A stretch of DNA of 64,000 nucleotides from Hemicentrotus pulcherrimus (GCA_003118195.1 BEXV01000717.1:9009-73008); one strand, 5' to 3'. Shown: positions 43,701 through 54,377, counted from the first letter of the stretch. Numbers and translations are program-made. Notes: generated from the sequence alone by a model not told the origin.

Positions 43701-46628
43701 NNNNNNNNNNNNNNNNNNNNNNNNNNNNNNNNNNNNNNNNNNNNNNNNNNNNNNNNNNNNNNNNNNNNNNNNNNNNNNNNNNNNNNNNNNNNNNNNNNNN
43801 NNNNNNNNNNNNNNNNNNNNNNNAAGGTTCTGGAATCATCAAAATGATTAGAAATTTGGCCCAGTATTCGTAAAGTTACAAGCACTGCACACATCTCTAT
43901 CTCTCTAAGTGCTATATCGATTGACTTTGGCGATCATGCTGTTCCACAACCCTCGGTTCCTAGCCTTCTCTATTAGCACCACTCCAAGTTCTTTCTAGTT
44001 CTTTCACTCCTCTCTCTTCCTAAAATTTCTGCAGACTGTCCATCCAAAGTATCGTCCTTCTTCCCCAAATCCTCCTCCCTACATTTTTCCCTGTCAAAGC
44101 AAGATTCTCTAGGCCTTCTTTACGTGTAATGTGACCCATGAACTTCAACTACCTAAGTTATAACAAAAGGAAAATAATTATCTACGTGAGTGTATACTAA
44201 AGGAAGATAAGGTATACATGTACATCTGGTTGTTGTTAATGATGTAGGGAGAAAAGCTACATGTACAAGTAATTGTTAGGAATATGGAAAGACGTTAAAA
44301 CAAGAATTTGATTGTCGCTGGTATTTATGTTAGGTATATTATTATTTTGATTGGCAGTAGTGAAGATAGCCAGGATCAGGAGGATGCTGATGACGTTGAG
44401 GAGGAGTATGAACCAGAGATCACATCGTCATCAGAAGAGGAGATTGTTGAGACGGTAGATGAGGTCATCGACCCTCCGAGTGCCGTACAGCAGGCCACCT
44501 TACCTCGAACAGACGACGCCTGGGTGACAGCTGGTCTCCTGGCGTACAAGCTCTTTGTCCTGGGTCTTAACGAAAGCCAGAAGCCTGTCTTACAAAGACT
44601 CAAACCAGACATCATGGAGTGCAGTCAAGACGTCATCCATCGCGGCCTCATCCAGTTCGTCCGCGATGCCCGGCAACCCAACGGCCAACCCTACCCTCCG
44701 GAAACCCTCCTCCTCATTTGCATCTCCATCCAGCGACACCTCACTGACAACGGTCGCCTGGACAACTTTTTAGCTGGCCCCAGCTACGATCAGTTCCGGA
44801 ATTGCCTCCACGTGGCGCTTGCCCCGTGGGTGCCGACCGTGCACCCCACCACCGGTCTCCTCCTGAACTCCCGCATCAACGAGGAGATGATGTGGGCCTC
44901 TCAGCAGTTAGGGGCGCACTCGCCTCACGTCCTGCTCAGTACCATCTTCTTCTTCAACTGTCGTAACTTGAGGATGAGGTCAGTGGCGGAACATTCCAAG
45001 CTGGCTTTCTTTCGCATGCAGAAGTTGGTGAAGAAGGCCGCGGTCCCTAGTGGGAAGGTATCCCTTCTACGCTACTTTCCACCCAAGAAGAAGAATGGTG
45101 AGTTCTACGCTTTGTGAGATGTCACATGGTATGATGAATAAAAAAGGAATGAGGTAGACAGGTTGCACTATTATTTCCCAGGTTTTAGCATTGCTGCCAT
45201 CAGGATTATGATAAAATACTTTTATTTTATTTATTTTTATTTTCCTATTAAAACAAAAAAATAAAACTTTTTAAAGCGTTTTTTTCCCCCTTTTTTCTTC
45301 ACAGTGGTAATTCTGTCGAAACCCTTTACAGTAACACCATTGGCGACTGTGGCATATCTAGGTATTGTGCTGCCCGAACCAAACAATAATTTTTTTTTTG
45401 CATTTTTAAACCTTTAAGACACAATTTCTCATGCATTTTCAATTTTACCCATGAAATATTAAGCGTTGTTCTCAGACATGCCATTCATGTTGTTATGTAC
45501 TTAGCAGAGCCCGAGGCAGGGAAGAAGGGCGCTGTGCTGAACATCGGAAACCGTAAGAAGAGGGAGTATGATGCAGAGACCCTTGATCAAAGCGAGAACA
45601 ACGAGAACCCACTCAGATGCCCTGTCAAGCTCTATGAATTTTACCTCTCCAAGTGGTGAGAATATTCACCTTCTTTAAGCATTTGAGAGGTCGAATGGCC
45701 CCAGTTTAGTACCAACCTCATTTAACATGCGGAGTATAATCTACATTAATGATGTGAAGTAAAATCCCTACCTGAGTTAAGGAAATGGGTAACTGATACA
45801 GTTATTCAGGCATGATGCCACAGACCGCCTCAGAAAACTTTGTGTGGAAATGAGTGACAGGAGGCAATATCTTAGGGTTTTAATTTACAAATAATACACA
45901 GCAGTGAGGGCATTTAATAGTAAGAATTACCCACTAAAGGTACCTTTGGAACTGTTTCAAAGGTATCAAGTGTGGGTAATTTTACTTATGCCCGAACAAA
46001 ACGATGTGTAGTATTTGTTTTATAAGATAACGTTTTATTTGTTTTATTAAATGATGTTTTATAACATAATTTTACTAATGACCAGTCATTAGTAAAATTA
46101 TGTCTGAGGCAAAATAAATGCCTGGTCATGTGTACGCTCTGAACCAATCATTTGATTAGGATCTGCTTCGTCATCTTATAAACACAAATATATGCCAAAA
46201 TATATTTGTTATTTTTTGTGTGCACTTTACTCCCTCAAATCTGTACAGTAAAGGCCTTTAGTTTCTTATTTATGTTTAATAATATGTCTTCCTTTCCTCC
46301 TCCTCCATGCAGCCCTGAGAGCATCAAGATGCGCAACGAGATCTTCTACCTGCTCCCGGAGCACTCCTGCATCCCGGACAGCCCCGTCTGGTACTCTGCC
46401 GCCACGCTGCCGGACGAGGAGGTGGAGCGGATGCTGCGTCGCTATGGCATGATCCAGGAGGTCCAGGCGGGATGGCAGCAGAAGATGAAAGAAGAGGAGG
46501 AAGAGGAGCGGGCAGCAGAGCGGGAACGAGAGAAGGAAGGAGGTGATGAAGGAGACGGAGATGGAGCGGACAAAACCCTGGGTGAGGGGTCGTCAACGGA
46601 CCAATCCACTGATGAACAAACCAAATGA
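24532..46628 (+). CDS. ZMYM: ZMYM2/3/4-type MYM zinc-finger protein, 17 coding exons, with one in-frame TGA
   Basis: The exons run from the ATG at 24532 to the TGA at 46626-46628, giving about 2040 codons plus an unseen exon. In order: a 718-residue acidic, probably disordered N-terminus with a 14-residue six-copy repeat and a sumoylation-type IKQE; tandem MYM fingers (CxxC followed by FCS...C, about residues 776-1360); a Pro-rich and IPVP-rich linker; an acidic segment; and the ZMYM/QRICH1 C-terminal domain (WVTAGLLAYKLFVLGL, LIQFVRDARQPNG, NPLRCPVKLYEFYLSK, SPVWYS). That last domain is known to derive from a Crypton tyrosine recombinase. Vertebrate relatives act in the nucleus with LSD1/CoREST-type complexes. 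Two anomalies: TGA at 34443-34445 where a zinc-ligand Cys is expected, and a phase mismatch between 42606 and 44358. The N-terminus is much longer than in human ZMYM3. The exact paralog cannot be decided; the gene probably predates the vertebrate split. Confidence 0.9.
25933..26184 (+). repeat. Coding minisatellite, six copies of 42 bp
   Basis: Six consecutive in-frame copies encode GEGGTGATTKESDE, identical at the DNA level except that the last ends GATGAT. Such uniformity over 252 bases implies very recent expansion or ongoing homogenisation, so copy number is probably polymorphic. Confidence 0.95.
27526..27745 (+). repeat. Dispersed repeat family A, copy 1
   Basis: This copy starts with a G run and carries CGCCACGTGTTCGTGTAGTC, CATATACATCTTTCTGTG, AATACACACAAATTC and TGCAATCGCATGACC. 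Copies recur at 31543-31772, inverted at 37072-37265, and partly at 43824-43890 (inverted) and 32740-32945. Two of these abut assembly gaps, so the G run probably blocks sequencing. Confidence 0.75.
27872..27903 (+). repeat. (AAACTC)n microsatellite
   Basis: About four tandem CAAACT hexamers follow AATAAACTCAAACTC. This pattern is typical of a retroposon 3' tail just upstream of the ZMYM exon 3 acceptor. Confidence 0.7.
27947..28117 (+). CDS. ZMYM: ZMYM coding exon 3 (linker to MYM fingers)
   Basis: The exon encodes TSPEEPPDEIANVSFKISG, VKSLAAPEQ, a Gln-rich run and SPFVIAKVTSLATE. The acceptor is TTGCGTAG and the donor GTAAAA, both phase 0. The segment just precedes the first MYM finger. 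Confidence 0.85.
28135..28402 (-). mobile_element. tRNA-derived SINE, minus orientation
   Basis: Read on the minus strand it has a tRNA-like head (TTAAGTGGATATGTC, ending GGTTCGAGTCCC, a perfect B-box), then CTAATGTCCTTTGGCAAGAC and a body ending in GAGCACTATACAAG. Related fragments lie at 3752-3905 and 36131-36240. Confidence 0.75.
28417..28760 (+). repeat. Dispersed repeat family B, copy 1
   Basis: It contains GTGACACAAAGACGTAACTC, a GAAGTCAATGG block and a later inverted version of its own start, so it is partly palindromic. An inverted relative lies at 42205-42428, immediately before the ZMYM exon at 42460. Confidence 0.65.
29188..29320. repeat. Palindromic repeat family C, degenerate copy
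   Basis: It starts GGGCCCTGTATTATAAAGAG, and its centre contains inverted TTGGGATTA/TAATCCCAA elements. Better copies are at 35748-35907 and 38400-38559. Confidence 0.6.
29606..29914 (+). CDS. ZMYM: ZMYM coding exon 4 (MYM fingers)
   Basis: The exon encodes 103 residues with CSKCSKQ, LFCSFSCLD, CDSC, EFCSTRCSK and CPGCGKD. This is the MYM spacing of CxxC followed by FCS and a final Cys. It is GC-rich compared with the introns. The acceptor is CTGTTCAG and the donor GTGAGG, phase 0 throughout. Confidence 0.92.
30168..30378 (+). repeat. (CT)n microsatellite before ZMYM exon 5
   Basis: A roughly 200-base run of CT and TCTC with interruptions directly forms the polypyrimidine tract of the acceptor at 30389. 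Length variation here could affect splicing of the next exon. Confidence 0.9.
30390..30542 (+). CDS. ZMYM: ZMYM coding exon 5 (MYM finger)
   Basis: The exon encodes TGSEGIFFEFCTQDCVNQYE and, later, STCAECENLAE. FEFC..DC closes one finger and CxxC opens the next. Phase 0 at both ends; donor GTAAGA. Confidence 0.9.
30969..31159 (+). CDS. ZMYM: ZMYM coding exon 6 (MYM finger)
   Basis: The exon encodes IRYEFIFHQVKKLFCSEACF, CATCKCMCC and YQFCSEK. The acceptor is TTCTCCAG and the donor GTAAGT after two bases of a Lys codon. Confidence 0.9.
31463..31542. other. Assembly gap, 80 N
   Basis: The gap separates a GA-rich run from a poly-G run belonging to repeat family A. It is intronic, and the ZMYM phases on either side agree, so no exon appears to be lost. 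Confidence 0.95.
31543..31772 (+). repeat. Dispersed repeat family A, copy 2
   Basis: Nearly identical to 27526-27745, starting with about 13 G after the gap and ending with GCAATCGCATGACCAG. Intronic. Confidence 0.75.
32131..32267 (+). CDS. ZMYM: ZMYM coding exon 7 (MYM finger)
   Basis: The exon encodes CKSTFAQHCTYCSAKRP and KQYFCALACRESYQKKHG, completing a CxxC/FC..C finger. One base carried over from exon 6 makes the Lys codon; donor GTAAGT. Confidence 0.9.
32290..32670 (+). repeat. Dispersed repeat family D
   Basis: GACATATCTTGCAAGCTC and the inverted GGAGAGGAGCTCACATGAAA flank AACCCCTGTTTGATAACAAA. Relatives of this block lie at 39470-39655 and 39925-40112. It looks like an inverted-repeat element inside ZMYM intron 7. 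Confidence 0.55.
33326..33822 (+). CDS. ZMYM: ZMYM coding exon 8 (Pro/Gln linker and MYM fingers)
   Basis: The exon encodes GAPPASIFECLTGNTNAAMP, a Pro/Gln-rich linker (QPPPQNPQQQQAQ), then CNHCQKVQRP, RDFCSYNC, CHKCQRGF and LFCSELCLEDYKR. The donor is GTGAGT, phase 0. Translation past the donor (VSCNACKKS) is intronic read-through. Confidence 0.9.
34413..34512 (+). CDS. ZMYM: ZMYM coding exon 9, carrying an in-frame TGA at a Cys position
   Basis: The exon reads TNCVFVQCDQ, then TGA (34443-34445), then HQEKILFERSHFSGEPRTFC before joining exon 10 at SQGCVLLFKQ. The MYM spacing requires CDQC followed by FCS..C, so TGA stands in for the second zinc-ligand Cys codon (TGC or TGT), one base away. 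Phase fits on both sides. At 100 bases the exon cannot be skipped without breaking the frame. A sequencing error or a null allele is most likely. Confidence 0.8.
34680..34900 (-). repeat. Retroposon 3' end with (GAT)n tail
   Basis: On the minus strand the segment reads GAAAGTCAGTAACCCCTTGT, then AAAAGGGAAAATGCTGGC and a run of GAT repeats (plus-strand ATC run at 34680-34714). The same pattern is seen at 47160-47290. It is probably the 3' end of a non-LTR retrotransposon. Confidence 0.5.
35083..35246 (+). repeat. Dispersed repeat family E, copy 1
   Basis: Repeated phrases ACCTGTCTACAAAG and GTCGCTATAGACAGGTTTGA are shared with 37808-38009 and 40410-40604. The 40410 copy begins CAGTCAAACCTG and ends CAGGTTTGACTG, so full copies have inverted ends. 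This copy lies just before the exon 10 acceptor. Confidence 0.7.
35273..35453 (+). CDS. ZMYM: ZMYM coding exon 10 (MYM fingers)
   Basis: The exon encodes CVLLFKQEIVQTLGLQCIVC, DYCAQMCKK and HFCQEECKSKYELWFYKVA. Its first Cys completes the finger interrupted by TGA in exon 9. The acceptor is TTCCTGCAG and the donor GTAGGG. Confidence 0.9.
35748..35907. repeat. Palindromic repeat family C
   Basis: The ends GGGCCCTGTGTTACAAAGAG and CTCTTTGTAAGACAGGGCCC are imperfect inverted repeats, and the middle has further GCAATTGATATCAATCGC palindromes. It is a foldback or MITE-type element ending about 57 bases before exon 11. Confidence 0.75.
35964..36130 (+). CDS. ZMYM: ZMYM coding exon 11 (last MYM-type finger)
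   Basis: The exon encodes CDGCKNTGRQLTEKFMWRGH, KHVCNQQCLLLFYTQQNIPN and a Pro/Thr tail. The donor GTAAGT directly abuts a degenerate SINE. Confidence 0.9.
36131..36240 (+). mobile_element. Degenerate SINE touching the exon 11 donor
   Basis: GGTCGTGGGTTCAAACCCC (B-box), CGGTCCTTTGGGAAGACC and GGAAGGAATTCCTTGATGCT match the SINE at 28135-28402 in order. The match begins within a few bases of the splice donor. Confidence 0.55.
36700..36762 (+). CDS. ZMYM: ZMYM coding exon 12 (63-base microexon)
   Basis: The exon encodes HSTPTIAKVMSLLPIERLSA between acceptor TTTCTGTAG and donor GTAAGT. Its length is a multiple of three with the same phase at both ends, so it could be an optional cassette. It is supported by phase continuity more than by homology. 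Confidence 0.7.
37072..37265 (-). repeat. Dispersed repeat family A, inverted copy
   Basis: The reverse complement of the 27526-27745 family: GGTAATGCGATTGCATTGTG, GCAAGGTTCTGGAGTCATCA and GTACACAGAAAG. Intronic. Confidence 0.7.
37808..38009 (+). repeat. Dispersed repeat family E, copy 2
   Basis: It contains CAGTTAAACCTACTATAGCG, GACCACCTGTCTATAAAGAC twice and a weakly inverted right end. Intronic in the ZMYM gene. Confidence 0.65.
38400..38559. repeat. Palindromic repeat family C, best copy
   Basis: GGGCCCTGTCTTACAAAGAG at the left end is the exact inverse of CTCTTTGTAAGACAGGGCCC at the right. The interior repeats GATTGATATCAATCGCAA-type palindromes. About 160 bases, no coding content. Confidence 0.8.
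38677..38892 (+). CDS. ZMYM: ZMYM coding exon 13 (Pro-rich and Cys motif region)
   Basis: The exon encodes RTVVKENKKLFTNKQTQITT, a run of seven prolines, SPPKMMRNKITSCRPIQITK and CRPISKDMCVGT. RNK...C.P....KAT.C.P.....C matches the segment before the IPVP linker in vertebrate ZMYM proteins. Donor GTAGGT. Confidence 0.88.
39295..39655 (+). repeat. First copy of a 361-base segment duplicated around an N
   Basis: It aligns end to end with 39751-40112 with roughly 17 differences (about 5%). The spacer is 95 bases ending in the single N at 39750. It probably represents two alleles both retained in the assembly. Confidence 0.8.
39751..40112 (+). repeat. Second copy of the 361-base segment
   Basis: It starts directly after the N with GAGTTAAGTTCAATTTAGG and diverges from the first copy after GAGGGTGGAAT. 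Intronic, so it has no effect on the predicted protein. Confidence 0.8.
40240..40390 (-). repeat. Partial TTAA-MITE
   Basis: ATCAGTGTCTGTGATATGGT, ATTGAAGCCCTAAAAA and TTGAGTGACCAGTTTTACCA match the first 150 bases of the inverted copy at 63169-63554. The other end is absent. Confidence 0.7.
40410..40604 (+). repeat. Dispersed repeat family E, copy 3
   Basis: It is bounded by ACAGTCAAACCTG and its inverse CAGGTTTGACTGT, with GACCACCTGTCTACAAAG repeated inside. The best-defined copy, close to the exon 14 acceptor. Confidence 0.75.
40703..41122 (+). CDS. ZMYM: ZMYM coding exon 14 (IPVP-rich linker)
   Basis: The exon encodes DFPKVPAIVPIPFPVFIPVP, MQMYTSHIPHPLAIPIPVPT, then DRLLKTIQEIKDRIPSDPLE, AELFMMAAAAAS and a Ser/Gly/Glu-rich segment to EPMEG. 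The IPVP run followed by a conserved helix is diagnostic of ZMYM2/3/4 and QRICH1. Donor GTGAGA. Confidence 0.92.
42205..42428 (-). repeat. Dispersed repeat family B, inverted copy
   Basis: GAAAGCCCACATTTTGG and ACGTCTTTGTGTCACTGATC at the right end, with a matching inverted GTCAATGACACAAAGACATA at the left, relate it to 28417-28760. It ends about 30 bases before the exon 15 acceptor. Confidence 0.65.
42460..42606 (+). CDS. ZMYM: ZMYM coding exon 15 (acidic segment)
   Basis: The exon encodes MGVDELLAILSSPEVSDDIL, LLNTDLEDDDEKENKEL and TQGLDAL. The acceptor is GCTGGTAG and the donor GTCAGT. The open frame beyond the donor is intronic. It leaves one base, which does not match the two-base requirement of the next visible exon. 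Confidence 0.82.
43151..43823. other. Assembly gap, 673 N
   Basis: The gap lies in the interval where ZMYM reading phase breaks. It sits between an A-rich GAAGAA run and an inverted fragment of repeat family A. Confidence 0.97.
43824..43895 (-). repeat. Dispersed repeat family A, fragment next to the gap
   Basis: AAGGTTCTGGAATCATCAAA and the sequence through GTACACAC-like GCACACAT correspond to the interior of the family in reverse orientation; the remainder probably lies in the gap. Confidence 0.6.
43920..44146 (-). pseudogene. Decayed C-terminal fragment of a non-LTR retrotransposon polyprotein
   Basis: On the minus strand a frame reads FMGHITRKEGLENLALTGKN, then RRIWGRRTILWMDSLQKF and a stop. 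After a frame change it continues ARNRGLWNSMIAKVNRYS. This resembles the end of LINE-type reverse transcriptase ORFs (GHVxRKEGLE...GKxxGRRxRGRxRxxWxD). It is broken by stops and shifts and is intronic in ZMYM. Confidence 0.6.
44358..45097 (+). CDS. ZMYM: ZMYM coding exon 16 (Crypton-derived domain)
   Basis: After an acidic stretch (SSEDSQDQEDADDVEEEYE) the exon encodes WVTAGLLAYKLFVLGLNESQ, DVIHRGLIQFVRDARQPNGQ, LLLICISIQRHLTDNGRLDN, HVLLSTIFFFNCRNL and RYFPPKKKN. This matches the C-terminal domain of ZMYM2/3/4 (DUF3504 type), known to come from a Crypton tyrosine recombinase. Two acceptors three bases apart (CAG and TAG) are possible. Both require a preceding exon that leaves two bases. Donor GTGAGT. 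Confidence 0.93.
45505..45655 (+). CDS. ZMYM: ZMYM coding exon 17
   Basis: The exon encodes EPEAGKKGAVLNIGNRKKRE and NPLRCPVKLYEFYLSK, a near-perfect match to the family motif. The acceptor is a tandem TAGCAG, so the exon may start here or three bases later (45508), with one extra Ala in the longer form. Donor GTGAGA. Confidence 0.92.
46313..46628 (+). CDS. ZMYM: ZMYM terminal exon 18
   Basis: The exon encodes PESIKMRNEIFYLLPEHSCI, PDSPVWYSAATLP, a helix (EEVERMLRRYGMIQEVQ) and an acidic/charged tail ending TDEQTK followed by TGA. The first part matches ZMYM3 C-termini. The acidic tail is extended relative to vertebrates. Confidence 0.92.
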
Positions 46629-46630
46629 TA

Positions 46631-46750
46631 GCAGCAGAGCGTGAAAGAGAGAAGGAAGGAGGTGGTGGTGAAGGAAACAAAGATGGAGCGGACAAAGCTT
46701 CGGCCGAGGGGTCATCAACTGACCAATCCACTGATGAACAAACCAAATGA
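46631..46750 (+). repeat. Tandem duplicate of the ZMYM exon 3' end, after the stop
   Basis: This stretch repeats 46512-46628 with a 3-base insertion and about a dozen substitutions, including the terminal codons for STDEQTK and a second TGA. It is not in frame with the first copy (offset +2), so it is 3' UTR sequence. Confidence 0.9.
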
Positions 46751-47159
46751 TCATGTCATTGTCTGAACCAAGACTGGAATATGTGTTTATTACAATTTTG
46801 CATCTCAAGACTGCAATACCTGGACCCCATTTCACAAAACTTGTCATCAGTGACAAATGACGAGCGGTGCCTGGGCGGCCGCTGCTCGTTGGCTCGGCGC
46901 TCGGCCGCCGAACAGGCTACTTTTGGGTAATGTGACCATAGCATTAACCATTTTTTAGATCCTAAATTGTCATTCATTATAAAGGAAAACCTGCCGAAGT
47001 TTCCTGCCTCAAATTCCTGTCTCGAGTTCTTCATTATGGTAATCGCACATTCATAATGCATATGATAGAAGGTCATTAATGCAAGCATTTGTCTAACTCC
47101 TTGAAGTGAAGGCGGGCTTCAATTAAACCCGGCGTTATACATGTAGTGCTCAAACTTAT

Positions 47160-47290
47160 TATCATCAGTTATAAAAGTCTGCATTTTTCCCTCTTATGAG
47201 GGGTCACTGACTTTGGCGCCTTGATGACACTCCCTCCCTCCATTTCTTTTTGTCTCAAGCATCCTCCTCATTTAGACCAACATTACTGCT
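47160..47290 (-). repeat. Retroposon-like 3' end
   Basis: On the minus strand it reads GGCGCCAAAGTCAGTGACCC then CTCATAAGAGGGAAAAATGC, parallel to the segment at 34715-34760 upstream of a GAT run. One frame gives CHQGAKVSDPS and stop, resembling the end of a LINE ORF. Confidence 0.5.
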
Positions 47291-47350
47291 TTCTTTTGTG
47301 CGTCTCTTTTTTGGGTTCACGAGTTAAAGATGTTCATGCGTGGGTATATA

Positions 47351-47562
47351 CACTATGAACATGATGGACAAAGAAGAGGACAAAATATACAGTTCCTCAA
47401 GTAGACAAAGGAACATCCCTTCACTGCTATTATGTAAAAAGTGAATATGCATGTGACACCTGTTCTACACATTTTTACATAATAGCAGTGAAGGGATGTT
47501 CCTTTGTCTACCTGAGGAACTGTATATTTTATCCGCTTTCTTTGTCAGTCATGTTCATAGTG
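47351..47562. repeat. Long inverted repeat, arms about 90 bp, loop about 31
   Basis: The left arm 47351-47440 (CACTATGAACATGATGGAC to TATTATGTAAAAA) pairs with the right arm 47472-47562 (TTTTTACATAATAG to ATGTTCATAGTG) with few mismatches. The result is a foldback element or a very stable hairpin if transcribed. It lies about 0.7 kb beyond the ZMYM stop. Confidence 0.9.
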
Positions 47563-48877
47563 ATACTAGTCGTTTGTGAAGTAGGCAACTACGCAATCAC
47601 CCCCGATCACTACATAACACTGAGCCAATGGGTATAACGCTCCTGTGCATATGTCTGTGTGCTGCCCTCTGTATACCAACGCTTGAGCAACTTTTAAATG
47701 CTAGTACAGTGAAGGGCAAGAAATCAAGCTTTTCCTCAAATTGCTTTGAAACTCAAACGTTTATATCAAATTACATTGCAGTATTAGTAAAAAAAATAGA
47801 ATATTTAAGGTAGCTGTTATTGTGATGTCAAAAGTTTTGTCAAAGGCATGACTAGATGGAGTAAGGGAATAGTACATGGTTAGTGTTTGTTTATATGTGT
47901 CAATTTTAAAATGTCTGTACCGGTAGTTGTATAGCAAGGTGTAATATGCTTTTATTACATTGTGTATTCATTGATAATGTAAAGCATCTTTGTAAATATC
48001 ATCTGTATGATATTGTGTCTTTTCTTGTTTTCCTTCATTTTATTGAAGACTTAAGTAGTTCTAAGGATTAAGCTATGCTGACTTTTGAAAACATCAGTTT
48101 TATGTGTAGCATGTCAAGGACATGCCTGATAATGACAAAGGCAGTCTGCAGATAGACAAGAAATTCAAATGTTCAAGTTGGAAATGTAAAAATAAACTTG
48201 AGCTAGTTGTCCGACATATGTGGATGACATGTACATACACTCCAATTTGCGTCGTGTCTTTCAATGAATTACTTCATGATTTCCAGTAAATAGACCGCTT
48301 TACTAACATATTTAGATTTTAAGCATACTCTTTGATCAAAGGTTGTTCTTGACAACCTGAAAGCTTGCCAAAGGCTTAACTGACATAGCAACACATAAAG
48401 TATGCACACTGGATTCAAAGTATTGAAATCCATTCATTAATAACAAGTTAATTGAATAACACATCACTACGTCCCCAGAAAGAAACATCCATACATTTGA
48501 ATATGTTAGTAAACCGGATCTATTAATACAGCAGCTGCCAACAATTCCTACTTTGGAATCTAACTATAGCTTTTTTTCTTGGATTCCTTTCCCAATGAAC
48601 TCATGTGACCGTAACTCAACTTTATCTATAATAAGACATGGAATGATTACCAACAACAATTAATTTACTTTAGGATGCACATATATATCCAACATAGTGG
48701 CGTATATGTGGGAATGGGAACCTCCTAAAGACAAGAAAATATTTACTTGTGATACCAAATCTGAGCTGTTTTGAGGCAAACCAGTGCAACACATGCACCA
48801 AAAAGGAAGTCTTTCTTCCATTTCAAAATAATAATAAATGAGCCTGGAAAAAAATATAGAATTTGCCACTGATTCAC

Positions 48878-48883
48878 TTTATT
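48878..48883 (-). terminator. Candidate amylase poly(A) signal
   Basis: TTTATT on the plus strand is AATAAA on the minus strand, about 190 bases beyond the amylase stop codon, a plausible 3' UTR length. Confidence 0.5.
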
Positions 48884-49072
48884 ATTCAATAATATTATGA
48901 GGAAATTGTTTGGTGCATCTTAAATGTCACAGATACAGAACAAGTACAGTTCTTTTGAAGAATGCTTGACTATCCACAAAGATCTGCATGACACAGGAAC
49001 GTATATAATTAAGAGTTCTGTGTATAATTCAGAGAATGCTTTTAGTTGCTGGGAGGAGCAATGCAAGGGGTT

Positions 49073-52739
<3,667 letters not shown>

Positions 52740-53370
52740 TTAACCGGATTAAAAAATTAATTTCAGACGTCAAAACCGAATATTAGAGCAATATAGAACA
52801 AAATAAAAGCGGAAGGGTATATTATAGTCAGAAATTAAAGAGATAAGAATTGTCGTGAACTTTCCTCTATGATGCCAAACTTCAAAATAAAGAGATTTAG
52901 AAACGGGTTATCATAATAGGAAAACCAATTATATCATATATTGAAATGGTCTGAATTATCATCACTGAAACATAAACATAGACAACGCAAGTGAAAAAAT
53001 GTCCCAAACTGTAAAAAAAAACTGTAAGAGAAAAAGAGATATGACCATTAGGCGCTTCACTTGTTTGCAAATAACCAGATTGATTTGGCAATACTGTTCT
53101 TATTGTGCAAATAATTATCCTACCGATCCCCCCCCCCCAAGACAAATTAAGAATTGAGGTTAAAAGGCTTTTTTTTCGAATACCAGTATGAAAATTAAAC
53201 TAAAATTAACTAATTCATGAAATAAACAAAAATAAAAAGGCCTTTTTTGCCTTTTGTTCCAAAATAGATAAGTTAGTCTGAGGCCTAAGTTTTCCCTTTT
53301 TTAGGTAAACGTGATTTAAAACCCGCGGTATCAGGTTTTAACGGATGAGTTTCGAAGATCATCCAGCACT

Positions 53371-53460
53371 TACCAGATGTGATGGCGACTTCGACAGGTC
53401 TAGTATGAGCTGAGATGACTGTCATCCGTCTTTGACAGATGTGTGAGCTGATATCTCGAG
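53371..53460 (-). other. AMY: Putative noncoding first exon of amylase
   Basis: On the minus strand CATCACATCTG is followed by a strong donor GTAAGTG, and the acceptor TTATTTTGCAG at about 52630 joins it 11 bases before the start codon. The 5' end is set only by the TATA-like element upstream. Confidence 0.45.
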
Positions 53461-53486
53461 AATGACATCTCTTGCATAAATCCGAG

Positions 53487-53496
53487 CTCTATTTAT
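53487..53496 (-). promoter_or_regulatory. TATA-like box for amylase
   Basis: Minus-strand GATAAATAGAG lies about 30 bases upstream of the proposed first exon. A TATA-containing promoter would suit a tissue-specific secreted enzyme. No experimental support. Confidence 0.35.
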
Positions 53497-54377
53497 CTAC
53501 GTTTTTGTATACGGGGGGTGACACACCTAGATTGGAAACGAATCATCATTGATATAATCAAATTGAGAATCAATACCAGATTGGTCTTTGTTCAAGTTGA
53601 TTTCCGGACAAGGGGTGGGGGTGGGGTAGGCTACTATAGTTTCGGGGGCGGAGTTTCTTGTTAAAATATTCATCAAAAGAGTTTTTTTACAAAAATAATG
53701 ACAATTAAGACCGTTTGCGAACGTGCTTTTATTAAACTGAGGAACATTTTTTTTAAATCACCTAACGAGAATTCTTAACTTTAAACTTCGAAATATAATA
53801 TATGTATCATTTTAGTTAAAAGGCAGCATAAACGATCCCTGTAAAGATATTTAGACATGGGGAAGACAATTACAAACAAAATGTGACATGAACTGACCAC
53901 GTAGCATATAAAATAGCTTGTACTTGCATTTTCTTTTATGTCAGTGGGAGGGGGTCTCAAAGAGGGGAGACTGGGCATCATGCTCCTAGCTATTATGCTG
54001 AGTACGCCACTCCACCCAAAACATTCATTTAAGACATTCCAATAACCCAGGCAACCACGACATGTGTCTGCTATTTATTTTGTTTCCTCTCGGTCGATAT
54101 AACATTGATGTTTCTTGTAGCAAATTAACTGAGGATAAACATAACGAATATTCGGTTATTAAAAATATACACAGGTGGAGCCTTTTTCGAAAAGTTACTT
54201 TTATTGTCTGTTAGTCTAGTCTAATTGTGTAGTTCCAATTTTTATACTGACGTTCAAATTGAATCCTCATGCTTTTGTGCAACGTAAAATCATTTTCATT
54301 TCACTATCTTACTCGATCTCGTCTTCAAGTTTTCCTTTTATTATAGTATAGATAAAGGCAATATCAACGATTATTGA

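Larger units (their letters stand above)
46751..49072. other. Spacer between ZMYM and amylase (convergent 3' ends)
   Basis: No gene is seen. It must hold the ZMYM 3' UTR and poly(A) site and the amylase 3' UTR. It also contains a GC-rich patch with a NotI-type GCGGCCGC at 46875-46882, a retroposon-like 3' end at 47160-47290 and a long inverted repeat at 47351-47562. An AATAAA on plus near 48191 is one possible ZMYM polyadenylation signal, unproven. Confidence 0.6.

Noticed and set aside
43003..43894. Minus-strand frames of 264-279 aa over the gap
   Set aside because: They consist almost entirely of N bases.
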